Source of the DNA: Novosphingobium sediminis
GTDB lineage: Bacteria; Pseudomonadota; Alphaproteobacteria; Sphingomonadales; Sphingomonadaceae
Assembly: GCF_007991615.1 (NCBI RefSeq)
Contig: NZ_BJYR01000018.1
Location: 141,550 to 205,549 of the forward strand
DNA length: 64,000 nucleotides
Direction of reading: 5' to 3'
Below the pieces are notes generated by a model. That model did no database searches. It was not told the DNA's origin and saw only the letters and a program-made list of their open reading frames with translations. Each line of letters opens with the position of its first letter. Position 1 is the first letter of the stretch. Below, piece after piece: positions 54,630 through 62,848 of the stretch. The position numbers were made by a program, and so were the translations under genes.

Positions 54630-55037
54630 TTAATCGTGCGCTGCCCCGTCGTCCCGATCCGCCTGACTGCGCAGGGGGCGGGAGCGGAGCCTTCCCTCGA
54701 GCGCCGCGAGTTCGGTTCCGGCGGCATGCACTTCGAGCGCGGCCTGCAGGGCACGATAGGAAGTCAGCACCTCCTGCCCTTCGGCTGTCAGCCGCGCCCC
54801 GCCGCCACGGGCGCTGCCGGGTGATGTTTCCACGAGCGGCGCAGCCCAGCAGCGGTTCATCAGGTCAACCAGTTGCCACGCACGCCGATAGCTCATGCCC
54901 AGCCTGCGCCCTGCGCCAGAGATCGAGCCTTCGGCGCTGATCGCATCGAGGAGGTCAGCCTTGCCGGGCCCCATTGCAATCGCATCGCCGCACATGATCT
55001 GCAGCTTGAGCTTGAGCGAGGGGGGCGGTGTGGTCAT
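54630..55037 (-). CDS. ModE-like winged-helix regulator
   Basis: A 135-residue protein with the N-terminal LysR-type winged helix of ModE: 'LLDAISAEGSISGAGRRLGMSYRRAWQLVD' in outline, followed by 'LVETSPGSARGGGARLTAEG'. The molybdate-binding Mop domains of full-length ModE are absent, so it may sense nothing directly or be a truncated family member. A molybdoenzyme lies at 34363-36432, but no mod transport genes are seen. Confidence 0.85.
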   Translation of the reverse strand: MTTPPPSLKLKLQIMCGDAIAMGPGKADLLDAISAEGSISGAGRRLGMSYRRAWQLVDLMNRCWAAPLVETSPGSARGGGARLTAEGQEVLTSYRALQAALEVHAAGTELAALEGRLRSRPLRSQADRDDGAAHD

Positions 55038-55221
55038 GTCGCTCGATCAATAGGAGCGCTTCGTTCGCCGCTCAAGCCATGGCAGGTCCGGGCGGCAGAC
55101 CCGCCAGAGGTTCAGCGATGTGCTGCTTGGCAAGGCCACCGCGGTATCCGCAGCCCTGATACGTGCGAAGGCTGGCGCCCCCAGTGGCGCAAACGAGCCA
55201 TCGCTCAGGGTCGGCCTGCGC

Positions 55222-56178
55222 TCAGGCCGCGGCTTCGCGCGCTGCGCCGAGGATGCGCCGACCAAGCTTGCGGCCTGACAGCCACGCACATTCCACGCGC
55301 GGGCCAAGCAGCCAGTCGCCGCAGGCACCGATCTGCTGCTTCTCGTTCCACAGGCAGCCGAGCCCGGTGCCGGCCGAAAGCGCATAGCGCCAGCGGTGTG
55401 CTGAATGGGCAACCGGCATCTGGGCATGCGAGCCGGTTGCTTCATGCAAGGCCGCAAGCAGGAGCGGGGCGATCTCGTCCGGACTGCGCTCAAGCTGCGC
55501 GGTCGACCACTGCGGCGTGGCCTGCACCACCCAGCTTTCCGGTCCGCCGCGCCCCGGCTTGGCGCTATCGCGCGCGGCCCAGGCAAGGATGCCGTGGTTG
55601 CGCAGGATGTGTTCGCCATGGGGGAGGGGGGCGTCAAAGGCGAACATCCCGGTCCAGCATGGCTGCGAACGGGCGAAAAGAGCGGTGCGCGCGAGTTCAA
55701 AATCGTGGAGCGTGAGGATCGGCGCGGCCTGTTCAGCGGGCAGAGCCAGCACTGCGGCGTCGAAATGCTCGCCCGGCATGCCTTCGCCGAGCAGGCGCCA
55801 CTGCGTGCCCTCTCGGGCAAGGCCGCTCACGTGGTGTGCAAAGCGTACTTCGTGCCGCGCGGCCATTTCGCGCACCACGGCATGCATCGCCGGAACGCCG
55901 ATCCACGCGTCCGAGCCCGCATCGGGCCAGCGGGTAGCATGCCCGGCATCAGCCCAGCGCGCGACCTGCGCGGCAAAGCCGTCATCGCGAACCGTGAAAT
56001 ACTGTGCACCGAAATCGAAGCTAGCCTCGCCATGCGCTGTCTCGACGCGGCGTGAGGCCATGCGGCCGCCGGCCTTGCGGCCCTTGTCGAACAGCGTGAC
56101 TCGCCAGCCTTCGGCGGCCAGAACATCGGCACAGGAGAGGCCGGCAACCCCGGCCCCGACGATGGCAGCGCTCCGCAT
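55222..56178 (-). CDS. Renalase-like NAD(P)/FAD-dependent oxidoreductase
   Basis: A 318-residue flavoprotein with FAD motif 'AAIVGAGVAGLSCADVLAAEG' (in part), 'FDKGRKAGGRMASRR', 'FDFGAQYFTVRDDGF' and C-terminal 'ACGDWLLGPRVECAWLSG'. These match bacterial renalase-like proteins that oxidise abnormal NAD(P)H isomers or related substrates. It lies 14 bases after the folE stop on the same strand, so folE and this gene may be cotranscribed downstream of the light-regulator promoter region. Confidence 0.87.
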   Translation of the reverse strand: MRSAAIVGAGVAGLSCADVLAAEGWRVTLFDKGRKAGGRMASRRVETAHGEASFDFGAQYFTVRDDGFAAQVARWADAGHATRWPDAGSDAWIGVPAMHAVVREMAARHEVRFAHHVSGLAREGTQWRLLGEGMPGEHFDAAVLALPAEQAAPILTLHDFELARTALFARSQPCWTGMFAFDAPLPHGEHILRNHGILAWAARDSAKPGRGGPESWVVQATPQWSTAQLERSPDEIAPLLLAALHEATGSHAQMPVAHSAHRWRYALSAGTGLGCLWNEKQQIGACGDWLLGPRVECAWLSGRKLGRRILGAAREAAA

Positions 56179-56192
56179 GGGTCTGCCAGCCG

Positions 56193-56807
56193 TTACTTGC
56201 GACCCATCAGCGACAGCACTTCCTTGCGGCTGCTGTCATCCTCGAGGAAGCAGCCGAGCATGCGGCTGGTCACCATGCCGACGCCCGGGGTGCGCACGCC
56301 GCGCCCGGTCATGCAACCGTGCTGCGCATCAATTACCACGGCCACGCCATGCGGCTGGAGATTGTCCCAGATGCAATTGGCGACTTCGCTGGTCAGGCGT
56401 TCCTGGATCTGCAGGCGGCGGGCGAATCCGTGCAGCACGCGCGCGAGCTTGGAAATGCCGACAACGCGGTTCTTGGGGAGATAGGCGATCGAGGCGGTGC
56501 CGGTGATCGGTGCGAGGTGGTGTTCGCAGTGCGACTGGAAGGGAATGTCGCGCAGCAAAACGACTTCGTCATAACCCGCGACTTCGCTGAACGTGCGGCG
56601 CAGGTGGATGCCGGGATCCTCCTCGTAACCGGCGCAATATTCGCGCCATGCACGGCCTACGCGGGCTGGCGTATCGGCAAGGCCTTCGCGTTCCGGGTCA
56701 TCACCGGCCCAGCGCAGCAGAGTGCGGATCGCTTCCTGAACGGGTTCAGGAACGATCAGTTTCCCGTCTTCGTCGCGCGCCTCGAACTCGTGGTTGACGT
56801 AATTCAT
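56193..56807 (-). CDS. folE: GTP cyclohydrolase I
   Basis: A 204-residue enzyme making 7,8-dihydroneopterin triphosphate from GTP for folate. Zinc ligands Cys94, His97 ('SHCEHHLAPITG') and Cys165 ('DAQHGCMTGRGV') are present, as are 'PKNRVVGISKLARVLHGFAR' and 'QERLTSEVA'. ATG 56807 gives the normal length; the frame continues upstream across the divergent regulator but that is not coding. It is divergent from the LOV-LuxR gene with 220 bases between starts. Confidence 0.95.
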   Translation of the reverse strand: MNYVNHEFEARDEDGKLIVPEPVQEAIRTLLRWAGDDPEREGLADTPARVGRAWREYCAGYEEDPGIHLRRTFSEVAGYDEVVLLRDIPFQSHCEHHLAPITGTASIAYLPKNRVVGISKLARVLHGFARRLQIQERLTSEVANCIWDNLQPHGVAVVIDAQHGCMTGRGVRTPGVGMVTSRMLGCFLEDDSSRKEVLSLMGRK

Positions 56808-57027
56808 GTGCGCGCTCCGTGGGCGAGAGAAAAATTGCGGACCGGGCTGGGCCACACATCTGCTGCAGAAAAAGGGCAGAAATCCGCGCGGCACATATTG
56901 CAGCGCCGTCGCAAATGGGTTTACCCATGCAGCAATCTTGGCTCTAAAGATCGGGACGGGGCCGGTTTTTGGGAACATGGACCTAAGGGCAATTGCGCGC
57001 AGCGCGCCGGAGCCGAAGGAAAAGAAC

Positions 57028-57618
57028 ATGGCAATTGGCGCAATGATCGAAAACAGCCTGGTGGCCGCGGTGGTGAGTAACCCGCGTTTGCCGGACAATC
57101 CCATCGTGGATTGCAACGCGGCATTCATGGAACTCACCGGCTATGGGCGCGATGAAATCATCGGTCGCAATTGCCGCTTCCTGCGCGGGCCGGGCACCGA
57201 ACCCGAACTGACCGCGCAGTTGCGCGATGGCATCGCCGCGCGGGTGCCGGTGATGGTCGAACTCCTCAACTACAAGCGCGACGGAACGCCGTTTCGCAAC
57301 GCAGTGATGATCGCACCGATCTTCGATGCTGCTGGCGAACTGGAATGGTTCCTCGGCAGCCAGGTGGAAATCGCGGGCGCCGCCGATGCCGTACCGAGCG
57401 CGCGGGCCGTCGAAGCGCGCGAGAAGGTCGCCTCGCTTTCGCGCCGCCAGCGGGAAATCCTCGAGTGCATCGCGGCAGGGCGGCTCAACAAGCAGATCGC
57501 TTACGAACTTGGCCTCAGCGAGCGTACGGTCAAGCTGCACCGCGCCGCAGTGCTGCGCGCGCTGGGCGTGCGTACGAGCGCGGATGCTATCCGCATGGCG
57601 ATCGAAGCGGGGCTCTGA
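57028..57618 (+). CDS. LOV-LuxR blue-light-responsive transcription factor (EL222-like)
   Basis: A 196-residue one-component photoreceptor. The N-terminal LOV domain (about 8-118) has 'IENSLVAAVVSNPRLPDNPI', the photo-adduct Cys49 in 'GRNCRFLRGPGTEP', flavin-binding Asn81 and Asn91 ('NYKRDGTPFRNAV') and Gln112 ('WFLGSQVEI'). A linker helix leads to a LuxR helix-turn-helix ('LSRRQREILECIAAGRLNKQ', 'LSERTVKLHRAAVLRAL'). The layout and sequence closely match EL222 of Erythrobacter litoralis, where light releases the HTH to dimerise on DNA. ATG 57028 follows AAGGAAAAG; ATG 56977 is an alternative. Confidence 0.92.
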   Translation: MAIGAMIENSLVAAVVSNPRLPDNPIVDCNAAFMELTGYGRDEIIGRNCRFLRGPGTEPELTAQLRDGIAARVPVMVELLNYKRDGTPFRNAVMIAPIFDAAGELEWFLGSQVEIAGAADAVPSARAVEAREKVASLSRRQREILECIAAGRLNKQIAYELGLSERTVKLHRAAVLRALGVRTSADAIRMAIEAGL

Positions 57619-57723
57619 GCCCCGCGCCATTGCCCTCCGGGACAGGTTGAGAGCGGACTGGGTGAGGCCCACCTCTTGGGCATCGGGTCGATGGAGCAAA
57701 GCTCCTCTTCGCGGTCGCAAATG

Positions 57724-57776
57724 GGTGCGAGCCTTCTGGTCCCCCCCGCTTCACCGGGAGGTTCGCACCTTTTCCT
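57724..57776 (+). terminator. Probable terminator after the LOV regulator
   Basis: GGTGCGA (57724-57730) pairs with TCGCACC (57763-57769), followed by TTTTCCTTTT. The 32-base loop contains a weaker inner C-run/G-run stem. Confidence 0.7.
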
Positions 57777-57926
57777 TTTCATTCAGAATTACAGGCAGTT
57801 CGGCCACGCGCGGCGCGGACGACGTCAATCTGCGTCCGGTTCCTGATGCTCGCGGGCGATTTCCATGGAGAGAATCGGTGCAGCTTTCGTCCCCGTTTGC
57901 GGTGAGGAGTTTGTCCGTACACCGGA

Positions 57927-57962
57927 CAAAAAAAGTCCCCCCGATCGCACAATCGGGGGGAC
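57927..57962 (-). terminator. Rho-independent terminator of the porin gene
   Basis: On the minus strand an 11-bp stem (GTCCCCCCGAT with its complement) runs into a run of seven to eight T. It lies 25 bases past the porin stop. Confidence 0.9.
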
Positions 57963-57986
57963 AGGCTGCGTACCTCGTGAATGCGA

Positions 57987-58838
57987 TCAGAACGCGGCCG
58001 TGATCGAGGCCACGAACTTCGACCCGGCGATCGTCTTGCCGTTCTTGGTCGAGGAGAAGTTGGGCTGCAGGTAAAGTGCTTCGGCGTCGCTGATGTCGGT
58101 ATCGACATAGGCAAGGCCAAGGGTGAGCTTACCGAGGGCGATATCGGCGCCAAGCAGCCAGTCGACATACTTGCCGGTCGGCGCAACGCTGGTGCCGTTC
58201 GGCCCGAGGCCCGAGTTGCCCTTGGAGTAGCCGATGTGCGCCTTGAGCGTCACTGGGGTGGAGGGGATGCCGGCGGCGGCGTCGGTCCAGAGGTAGAAGT
58301 TGTCCTTCTTGTCGCCGGGGTTGTCATAGACACCGGCCACGGCAGAGGCGCCCGAATTGTACCACTTGCCGAGGGCTTCCTGCTTGGGCGCATAGGCGAC
58401 ACCGGTGGTCACGCTGGCCGGCCCGAGGGTGCCCGAAACCTTCACATAAGGTTCGGCGAACGCGGTTTTGCTGGCACCGCCGGGATAGGTGTAGAACGTC
58501 AGGCCGACATCGAGGGCAACCGACTTGGTGACGGGGAACTTGTAGCCTGCGATGAGGTCAAGCTCGAGGTTCGGGCCGCCGAAGGTGCCCCAGCCTGCAA
58601 GGTTCGACGACCAGAAGCCGACATAGGCGCCGCTTTCGTGGCTGACGGTGATGCCGCCCTGCACTGCCGCGCCGCCGTTCGACTGCGACACGCCGCGGAA
58701 GCGGTAGTCGGAGACCAAGGCAGCGCTGCCCGAGATGGTGATGGCCGGGGGAGGAGCGGTTTCCTCGGCATGCGCCGCAGTGGCGGCGAGCGCGGAAACG
58801 GCGGACATAAGTGCCATGGTGGCGAGACGGAACTTCAT
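57987..58838 (-). CDS. TorF-family (Gcw_chp) putative porin
   Basis: A 283-residue outer-membrane barrel protein with signal peptide 'ALAATAAHAEE'. 'GSAALVSDYRFRGVSQSNGG' is the diagnostic Gcw_chp/TorF start, and the protein ends in an aromatic residue ('FVASITAAF') for barrel assembly. Repeated amphipathic strands fill the rest. The substrate is unknown; the family is named from a TonB-linked porin fold. A strong terminator follows and the histidine kinase gene ends ~225 bases upstream of its start. Confidence 0.88.
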   Translation of the reverse strand: MKFRLATMALMSAVSALAATAAHAEETAPPPAITISGSAALVSDYRFRGVSQSNGGAAVQGGITVSHESGAYVGFWSSNLAGWGTFGGPNLELDLIAGYKFPVTKSVALDVGLTFYTYPGGASKTAFAEPYVKVSGTLGPASVTTGVAYAPKQEALGKWYNSGASAVAGVYDNPGDKKDNFYLWTDAAAGIPSTPVTLKAHIGYSKGNSGLGPNGTSVAPTGKYVDWLLGADIALGKLTLGLAYVDTDISDAEALYLQPNFSSTKNGKTIAGSKFVASITAAF

Positions 58839-59061
58839 GTGGAACGACCTCCCTGGGACCGAGCCCGAGATTAAGGATACCGTTCCTGCCTGCGCTCACA
58901 CTCCGCGTGGCCTCTCACCGTCTGGTGCCACGTCCTGTGCGATGAAGTAATACTTACGGTAACGATTTTGCTGGGTGATTGCTGGATGGTTTCTAAATGT
59001 TGCTAGGCGTGTTGCAGTGCAAAAAACTCGTGCTGCGTTGTTTTTGCAACAGCCAGCCCAT

Positions 59062-60417
59062 TCAGGCCGAAGCGGCCTCGCTCGGCAGGGGCAGGCGGAT
59101 TACCGCGGCAAGGCCCGTCCCCTCGCCATCCAACTGGCGCTTGTTGATCAGCGATAGCGTGCCGCCTTCCAGCAGCACCGCGGCCTTCACGATGGAGAGG
59201 CCAAGACCCATTCCAGGTGTGTCGCGCGTGCGGGCGGTGTCGAGCCGGAAAAACGGCTGGAACACGTCCTCCATGCGATCTTCAGGAATGCCGGGGCCGT
59301 CATCTTCGATACGGATGACCACGGCATCCGGCTCGCTGGCCAGGCTGACGCGGACAGAACCGGCATAGTGCAGGGCATTGTCGATGAGGTTTGCCAGCGC
59401 CCGCCGGATTGAAACCGCGCGCGCCATGATTTCACAGCTTTCGGGCCCATCATAGATCGCATCGAGCCCTTGGTCGGCGGCGCTATCGACCAGCGTGGCG
59501 GCCATGATCGCGATGTCGATGCGCTGCGGCGGGATCTGCGTACCGCCTGCCTCGACGAAGGCCTGCAGCGATTCGAGGAGATGCCGCATCTCGCCGATAT
59601 CGTGCTCCAGTTCGGCGCGCGTTTCCTCTTCGAGCCTTGCGCCATCGAGGCGCAGTTGCAGGCGGGCGAGCGGCGTGCGCAGATCGTGCCCGATCGCCAG
59701 CATGGATTGGGTCCGTTCGGACTGCTGGCGCTGGATGCGGCGCTGCATCTGGTTGAAGGCGCGGATCAGACGGCGCACTTCGTCGGGGCCTTGTTCGGGC
59801 AAGCCGCCGGCGTTGGGTGTTTCGATGTGCCGCAGCGCGCTTACCAGCGTCTGCAACGATCGCATCGTCGCGCGGAACATGAACCAGGCCAGTGCGCCAA
59901 GCACGAACGTGGGCAGCAGCATCGGCAGGATCTGCCAGAACGACAGCTGCACGCTGATTTCGCCGGCATAGGTATGGAAAAGCAGCGCGCTGCCATCGCC
60001 GAGCACCAGTGTTCCGGCGACTTCGCGGCTGCTGTGGGTGTGCAGCACGACAAGTTGCTGGCCATCCGTTCCGAGCTCAGGCCCGGCAGCGAGAATGCGC
60101 GAAACGAGCGCCGGATCGGACGAGCGCAGGTCATCGGGGGAGGCCTGCGGACGCCACGCAAGTGCGAAACGCCGCGTCGAAAGTGCGCGGACGGCCTCGG
60201 CCCGGTGCTCCGGCGCCTCGCGCGAAATCGCGCGCGCCGCGAGTGTGAGGTGTTCGCCGATGCGCGCGGCATCATCGCGCTGAACTGCGGTGGTCGTCGC
60301 CGAATCGAACAGGAACGTGTTGGCGAGGAAATCGACCGCGGCGACCAGCAAGAGGATCGCCAGCAGCCGTTCGGTCAGGCCAAAGCGCCGAAATCCCATG
60401 CGATGCTGGCGTTTCAC
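59062..60417 (-). CDS. EnvZ-like sensor histidine kinase
   Basis: A 451-residue membrane kinase: helix ~17-36, periplasmic domain ~40-160, second helix ~162-182, HAMP (~185-235), HisKA with phospho-accepting His244 ('AIGHDLRTPLARLQLRL') and HATPase ('NLIDNALHYAG', 'EDDGPGIPEDRMEDVFQPFF', 'GMGLGLSIVK'). It overlaps the response-regulator gene by 4 bases, forming a two-component pair. The stimulus is unknown. Its 3' end faces the porin promoter, so regulation of the porin is possible but unproven. Confidence 0.93.
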   Translation of the reverse strand: MKRQHRMGFRRFGLTERLLAILLLVAAVDFLANTFLFDSATTTAVQRDDAARIGEHLTLAARAISREAPEHRAEAVRALSTRRFALAWRPQASPDDLRSSDPALVSRILAAGPELGTDGQQLVVLHTHSSREVAGTLVLGDGSALLFHTYAGEISVQLSFWQILPMLLPTFVLGALAWFMFRATMRSLQTLVSALRHIETPNAGGLPEQGPDEVRRLIRAFNQMQRRIQRQQSERTQSMLAIGHDLRTPLARLQLRLDGARLEEETRAELEHDIGEMRHLLESLQAFVEAGGTQIPPQRIDIAIMAATLVDSAADQGLDAIYDGPESCEIMARAVSIRRALANLIDNALHYAGSVRVSLASEPDAVVIRIEDDGPGIPEDRMEDVFQPFFRLDTARTRDTPGMGLGLSIVKAAVLLEGGTLSLINKRQLDGEGTGLAAVIRLPLPSEAASA

Positions 60418-61127
60418 ACCCTCCGGACTTCCGCCTTGAACATGTAGCCGACGCCGCGCACCGTCACGATCGGTGGCTCGCTGCCGCTGGCGGAAAGCTT
60501 GCGGCGGAGGCGGCTGACCAGCACGTCGATGCTGCGATCCGAGCTGTCACCGAGACGGGTGCGCGAGAGTTCGATCAGCCGTTCGCGCCCGAGTACGCGC
60601 TGACGGTGGCTGACGAAGGTGGCGAGCAAATCGAACTCCGCGCCGGTCAGATCGACCATTGCGCCGCTGGGTGAGCGCAGTTCGCGGCGCGAAAGCGATA
60701 GCGTCCAGCCATCGAAGTGCACTTCACTGGTGCGTTCGTCACCCTTGGCGAGGCCTTCGCCGCCGCCGCGGCGCAGCACGGCGCCGATCCGCGCGATCAG
60801 CTCGCGCGCGCTGTAGGGCTTCGCGATGTAGTCGTCCGCGCCGAGTTCGAGGCCCAGCACGCGGTCCTCTTCGCTCCCGCGCGCAGAGGCGAAGATGATC
60901 GGCACATCGCTCTGGCGGCGCAACTTGCGGAATAACTCGATGCCGCTGGCGCCGGGGAGCATGATGTCGAGGACGACCAGCTCAGCCGGCTCGGCTTCGA
61001 GCATGACCCACATCTCGGCGCCGGTTGCGGCGGTGCGCACGGCATAGCCGTTTTCGCGCAGCGCCCGCGCTGTCAGCATGCGGAGCGAAACGTCGTCTTC
61101 AACCAGTAGAATGGAAGGTGCAGTCAT
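60414..61127 (-). CDS. OmpR-family response regulator
   Basis: A 237-residue regulator with an intact receiver (acidic pair 'LVEDDVSLR', phospho-acceptor Asp54 in 'VVLDIMLPGASG', Lys in 'DDYIAKPYS') and an OmpR-type winged helix ('LTGAEFDLLATFVSHRQRVL', 'RSIDVLVSRLRRKL', 'TVRGVGYMF'). It is the first gene of the kinase operon and pairs with the downstream kinase. Confidence 0.95.
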   Translation of the reverse strand: MTAPSILLVEDDVSLRMLTARALRENGYAVRTAATGAEMWVMLEAEPAELVVLDIMLPGASGIELFRKLRRQSDVPIIFASARGSEEDRVLGLELGADDYIAKPYSARELIARIGAVLRRGGGEGLAKGDERTSEVHFDGWTLSLSRRELRSPSGAMVDLTGAEFDLLATFVSHRQRVLGRERLIELSRTRLGDSSDRSIDVLVSRLRRKLSASGSEPPIVTVRGVGYMFKAEVRRV

Positions 61128-61200
61128 GGCCGGGTTCCGAGCCTAGAGGGGGGCAGGGGAGGCGGCAAGCCCCCCCTTAACATGCGATCGGGCGCGCTGC

Positions 61201-61476
61201 TCAGTCCGCTGCGGCGAGTTCCTCGCCGCGCGGCGCATTGCTGCGCGCTTCAGCGCGGGCTTGTGCGAGGTGGGCATGGCAGGCCGCGCCCTTGAGCGGA
61301 TCCGGATTGCAAACAACGGGCGTGCTGGCGGCCGTGCGGGCCGATGGCGCGTGACGCTGCGCATTGCAGGCGATGCTCTTCATGGCGTCGGGATTGCAGG
61401 GTGCGGGGGCGGCATGAACCGTGCCCGCGGCAAACGCAGGCTGGGCGGCGACGAGGGCAAGCGAGGCAATCAGCAT
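61201..61476 (-). CDS. Small exported protein with duplicated Cys motif
   Basis: A 91-residue protein with signal peptide ending 'AAQPAFAA'. The mature part contains the same motif twice, CNPDxxKxxACxA, with Cys27/Cys37 and Cys56/Cys66, so two small disulfide loops or a metal site are possible. ACGGAG lies upstream of the ATG. It reads toward the response-regulator gene, ~70 bases away, with a G/C-rich hairpin (61146-61178) between. No family recognised. Confidence 0.65.
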   Translation of the reverse strand: MLIASLALVAAQPAFAAGTVHAAPAPCNPDAMKSIACNAQRHAPSARTAASTPVVCNPDPLKGAACHAHLAQARAEARSNAPRGEELAAAD

Positions 61477-61936
61477 GAGCGACTCCGTTACAAGCAGGGG
61501 CTCACGCTGCGATGGTGTCTTTTATTTGCCTCTTATCGTCTGGACCATGACGAATTGTGTCTTGGGGCCAACGAGCCATGCCCAGCAGGGCATACGCGAC
61601 TCAATGGCCACAGAAGCCAGTAATGAGCTGGTCAGGGGATCGGGCCCGACCGACTAAGTAATCTTGCGCAGACCTTAAGGGATTGGAGGCAGCTGAGCAC
61701 GACCGGACGCCAAGCTGGGTGGCCATTCGGACTGAGGGTCAAACCTCCTGTGCTGGTTCTGGCGGGATCTTACCAATCTGAAAAATTTGAATAATACGGC
61801 GGATTTCGACTGGTCGGCTGGCCCTTATTAGTCATGTGACAAATTTCTGCAAACTCAGCCTTTCTGGTGATCGTCGCTAAAGGGTACAGTTAACTGCCTG
61901 GTTCTTACAACGTCCTCAACGACAAGGGGCGGAACC
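61477..61936. other. AT-richer intergenic region
   Basis: 460 bases without a supported gene. The DNA is less GC-rich than its surroundings (for example TGAAAAATTTGAATAATACG near 61778 and ATGTGACAAATTTCTGC near 61834) and probably carries the promoters of the leftward small secreted gene and the rightward pilin micro-operon. No RNA gene is recognised. Confidence 0.4.
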
Positions 61937-62227
61937 ATGGAAGACGTTCTGGAGAGTTATGGGGCAGTGTATCGTGTAATCAGGGAGGCCAATATCTCTG
62001 GGTACATCACTCCCGGCCTGCGGGGGCGGATGTACCAGGCGATCGACAACCTGAAGCTTTTCAAGGCTCCGTCTGATCACATCAGTATTGCCGAACGAAT
62101 ATCGGTAACTTTGCACGCACTCGAGTGGGCCGCACTGAAGCGGGACGATTCGCGCCGCGTGGCAGACTGGCAATCGCTCGGTGCACTTGAAGAGCAGTGG
62201 CTTTCAGCCCCTGTGCCGCGGTCATGA
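61937..62227 (+). CDS. Hypothetical protein, first gene of pilin micro-operon
   Basis: A 96-residue soluble, largely helical protein with no recognised family ('AVYRVIREANISGYITPGLR', 'ISIAERISVTLHALEWAALK'). AGGGGCGG precedes the ATG. Its stop overlaps the Flp pilin start by 4 bases, so both are made from one message. Confidence 0.65.
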   Translation: MEDVLESYGAVYRVIREANISGYITPGLRGRMYQAIDNLKLFKAPSDHISIAERISVTLHALEWAALKRDDSRRVADWQSLGALEEQWLSAPVPRS

Positions 62228-62403
62228 TCGCCCGGTTTCTGCGCCGGCTGGTGACCAACGACACCAGCGGCGCGACCGCCATCGAACTGGGTTTCCTGGC
62301 CGCGTTGATCTCGGTGGCGATCATCGGTTCGTTGCACACGTTCAGCAACCAGCTGAACAACACGTTCTTCGTCTCCGCCAAAAATATTGATTTGCAGCCA
62401 TAA
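62224..62403 (+). CDS. Flp/Fap-type pilin
   Basis: A 59-residue type IVb prepilin. A short basic leader is followed by 'SGATAIELGFLAALISVAII', the conserved Gly-x-Thr-x-x-Glu-hydrophobic signature with the processing site before the Glu segment. Flp pilins need the Tad ATPase, secretin and prepilin peptidase; none are in this window. The family Tyr after Glu is Leu here. It is coupled to the upstream unknown gene. Confidence 0.85.
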   Translation: MIARFLRRLVTNDTSGATAIELGFLAALISVAIIGSLHTFSNQLNNTFFVSAKNIDLQP

Positions 62404-62409
62404 GCATAC

Positions 62410-62805
62410 ATGAGGTTTTTGATGCAGTTCGCAATCGATTTGCTTCAGCGCCGGATGAAGCGCCACCTGGAGCGGTATGACGGTGTGCTTGTCCAGCTTG
62501 AGGAAGCGTTCAGCAACTATGAGGCGAAGCAGACTTCAATCAACGGGTATCTCGATGCCGTTCAATTGATCGACCAGCACTTCCGCCGCGAACGGGCTGG
62601 TTGGCTGCGCTTCTGCGATTGGTCGCTGGCGCTGCGCTGGATCAACAGCGCGGAACGCCGGGCGTTTCGCGAAACCTGCGATGCGCTGGACTGGTGCCGC
62701 AACTGGGCGATCCGGCAGCGCGGTGTCGATGTGGTGACCTGCCTTGAAAACGTGCGCGAGACCGTCGAGTTCGATTTCGTTCCCGCGCTGGGAGTGGCCG
62801 CATGA
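62410..62805 (+). CDS. Hypothetical helical protein in pilin micro-operon
   Basis: A 131-residue soluble helical protein, basic at the N-terminus ('LLQRRMKRHLERYDGVLVQL') and Trp-rich in the middle ('RAGWLRFCDWSLALRWINS'). No family recognised. It starts 6 bases after the pilin stop and precedes the PilZ gene by 43 bases. Confidence 0.65.
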   Translation: MRFLMQFAIDLLQRRMKRHLERYDGVLVQLEEAFSNYEAKQTSINGYLDAVQLIDQHFRRERAGWLRFCDWSLALRWINSAERRAFRETCDALDWCRNWAIRQRGVDVVTCLENVRETVEFDFVPALGVAA

Positions 62806-62848
62806 TCGACCTCGCCCCTGTCGTTCGCTTGCCAGTGGGGAGCGTGTG

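Larger units (their letters stand above)
57619..57986. other. Intergenic region with tandem hairpins
   Basis: 368 bases between the LOV regulator and the converging porin gene. It contains a terminator for each (57724-57776 and 57927-57962) and another hairpin, TTTGTCCG/CGGACAAA (57910-57930). No gene is supported in it. Confidence 0.5.

Noticed and set aside
56808..57137. N-terminal extension of folE over the light regulator
   Set aside because: GTP cyclohydrolase I has its normal length from ATG 56807, and the extension overlaps the divergent LOV gene.
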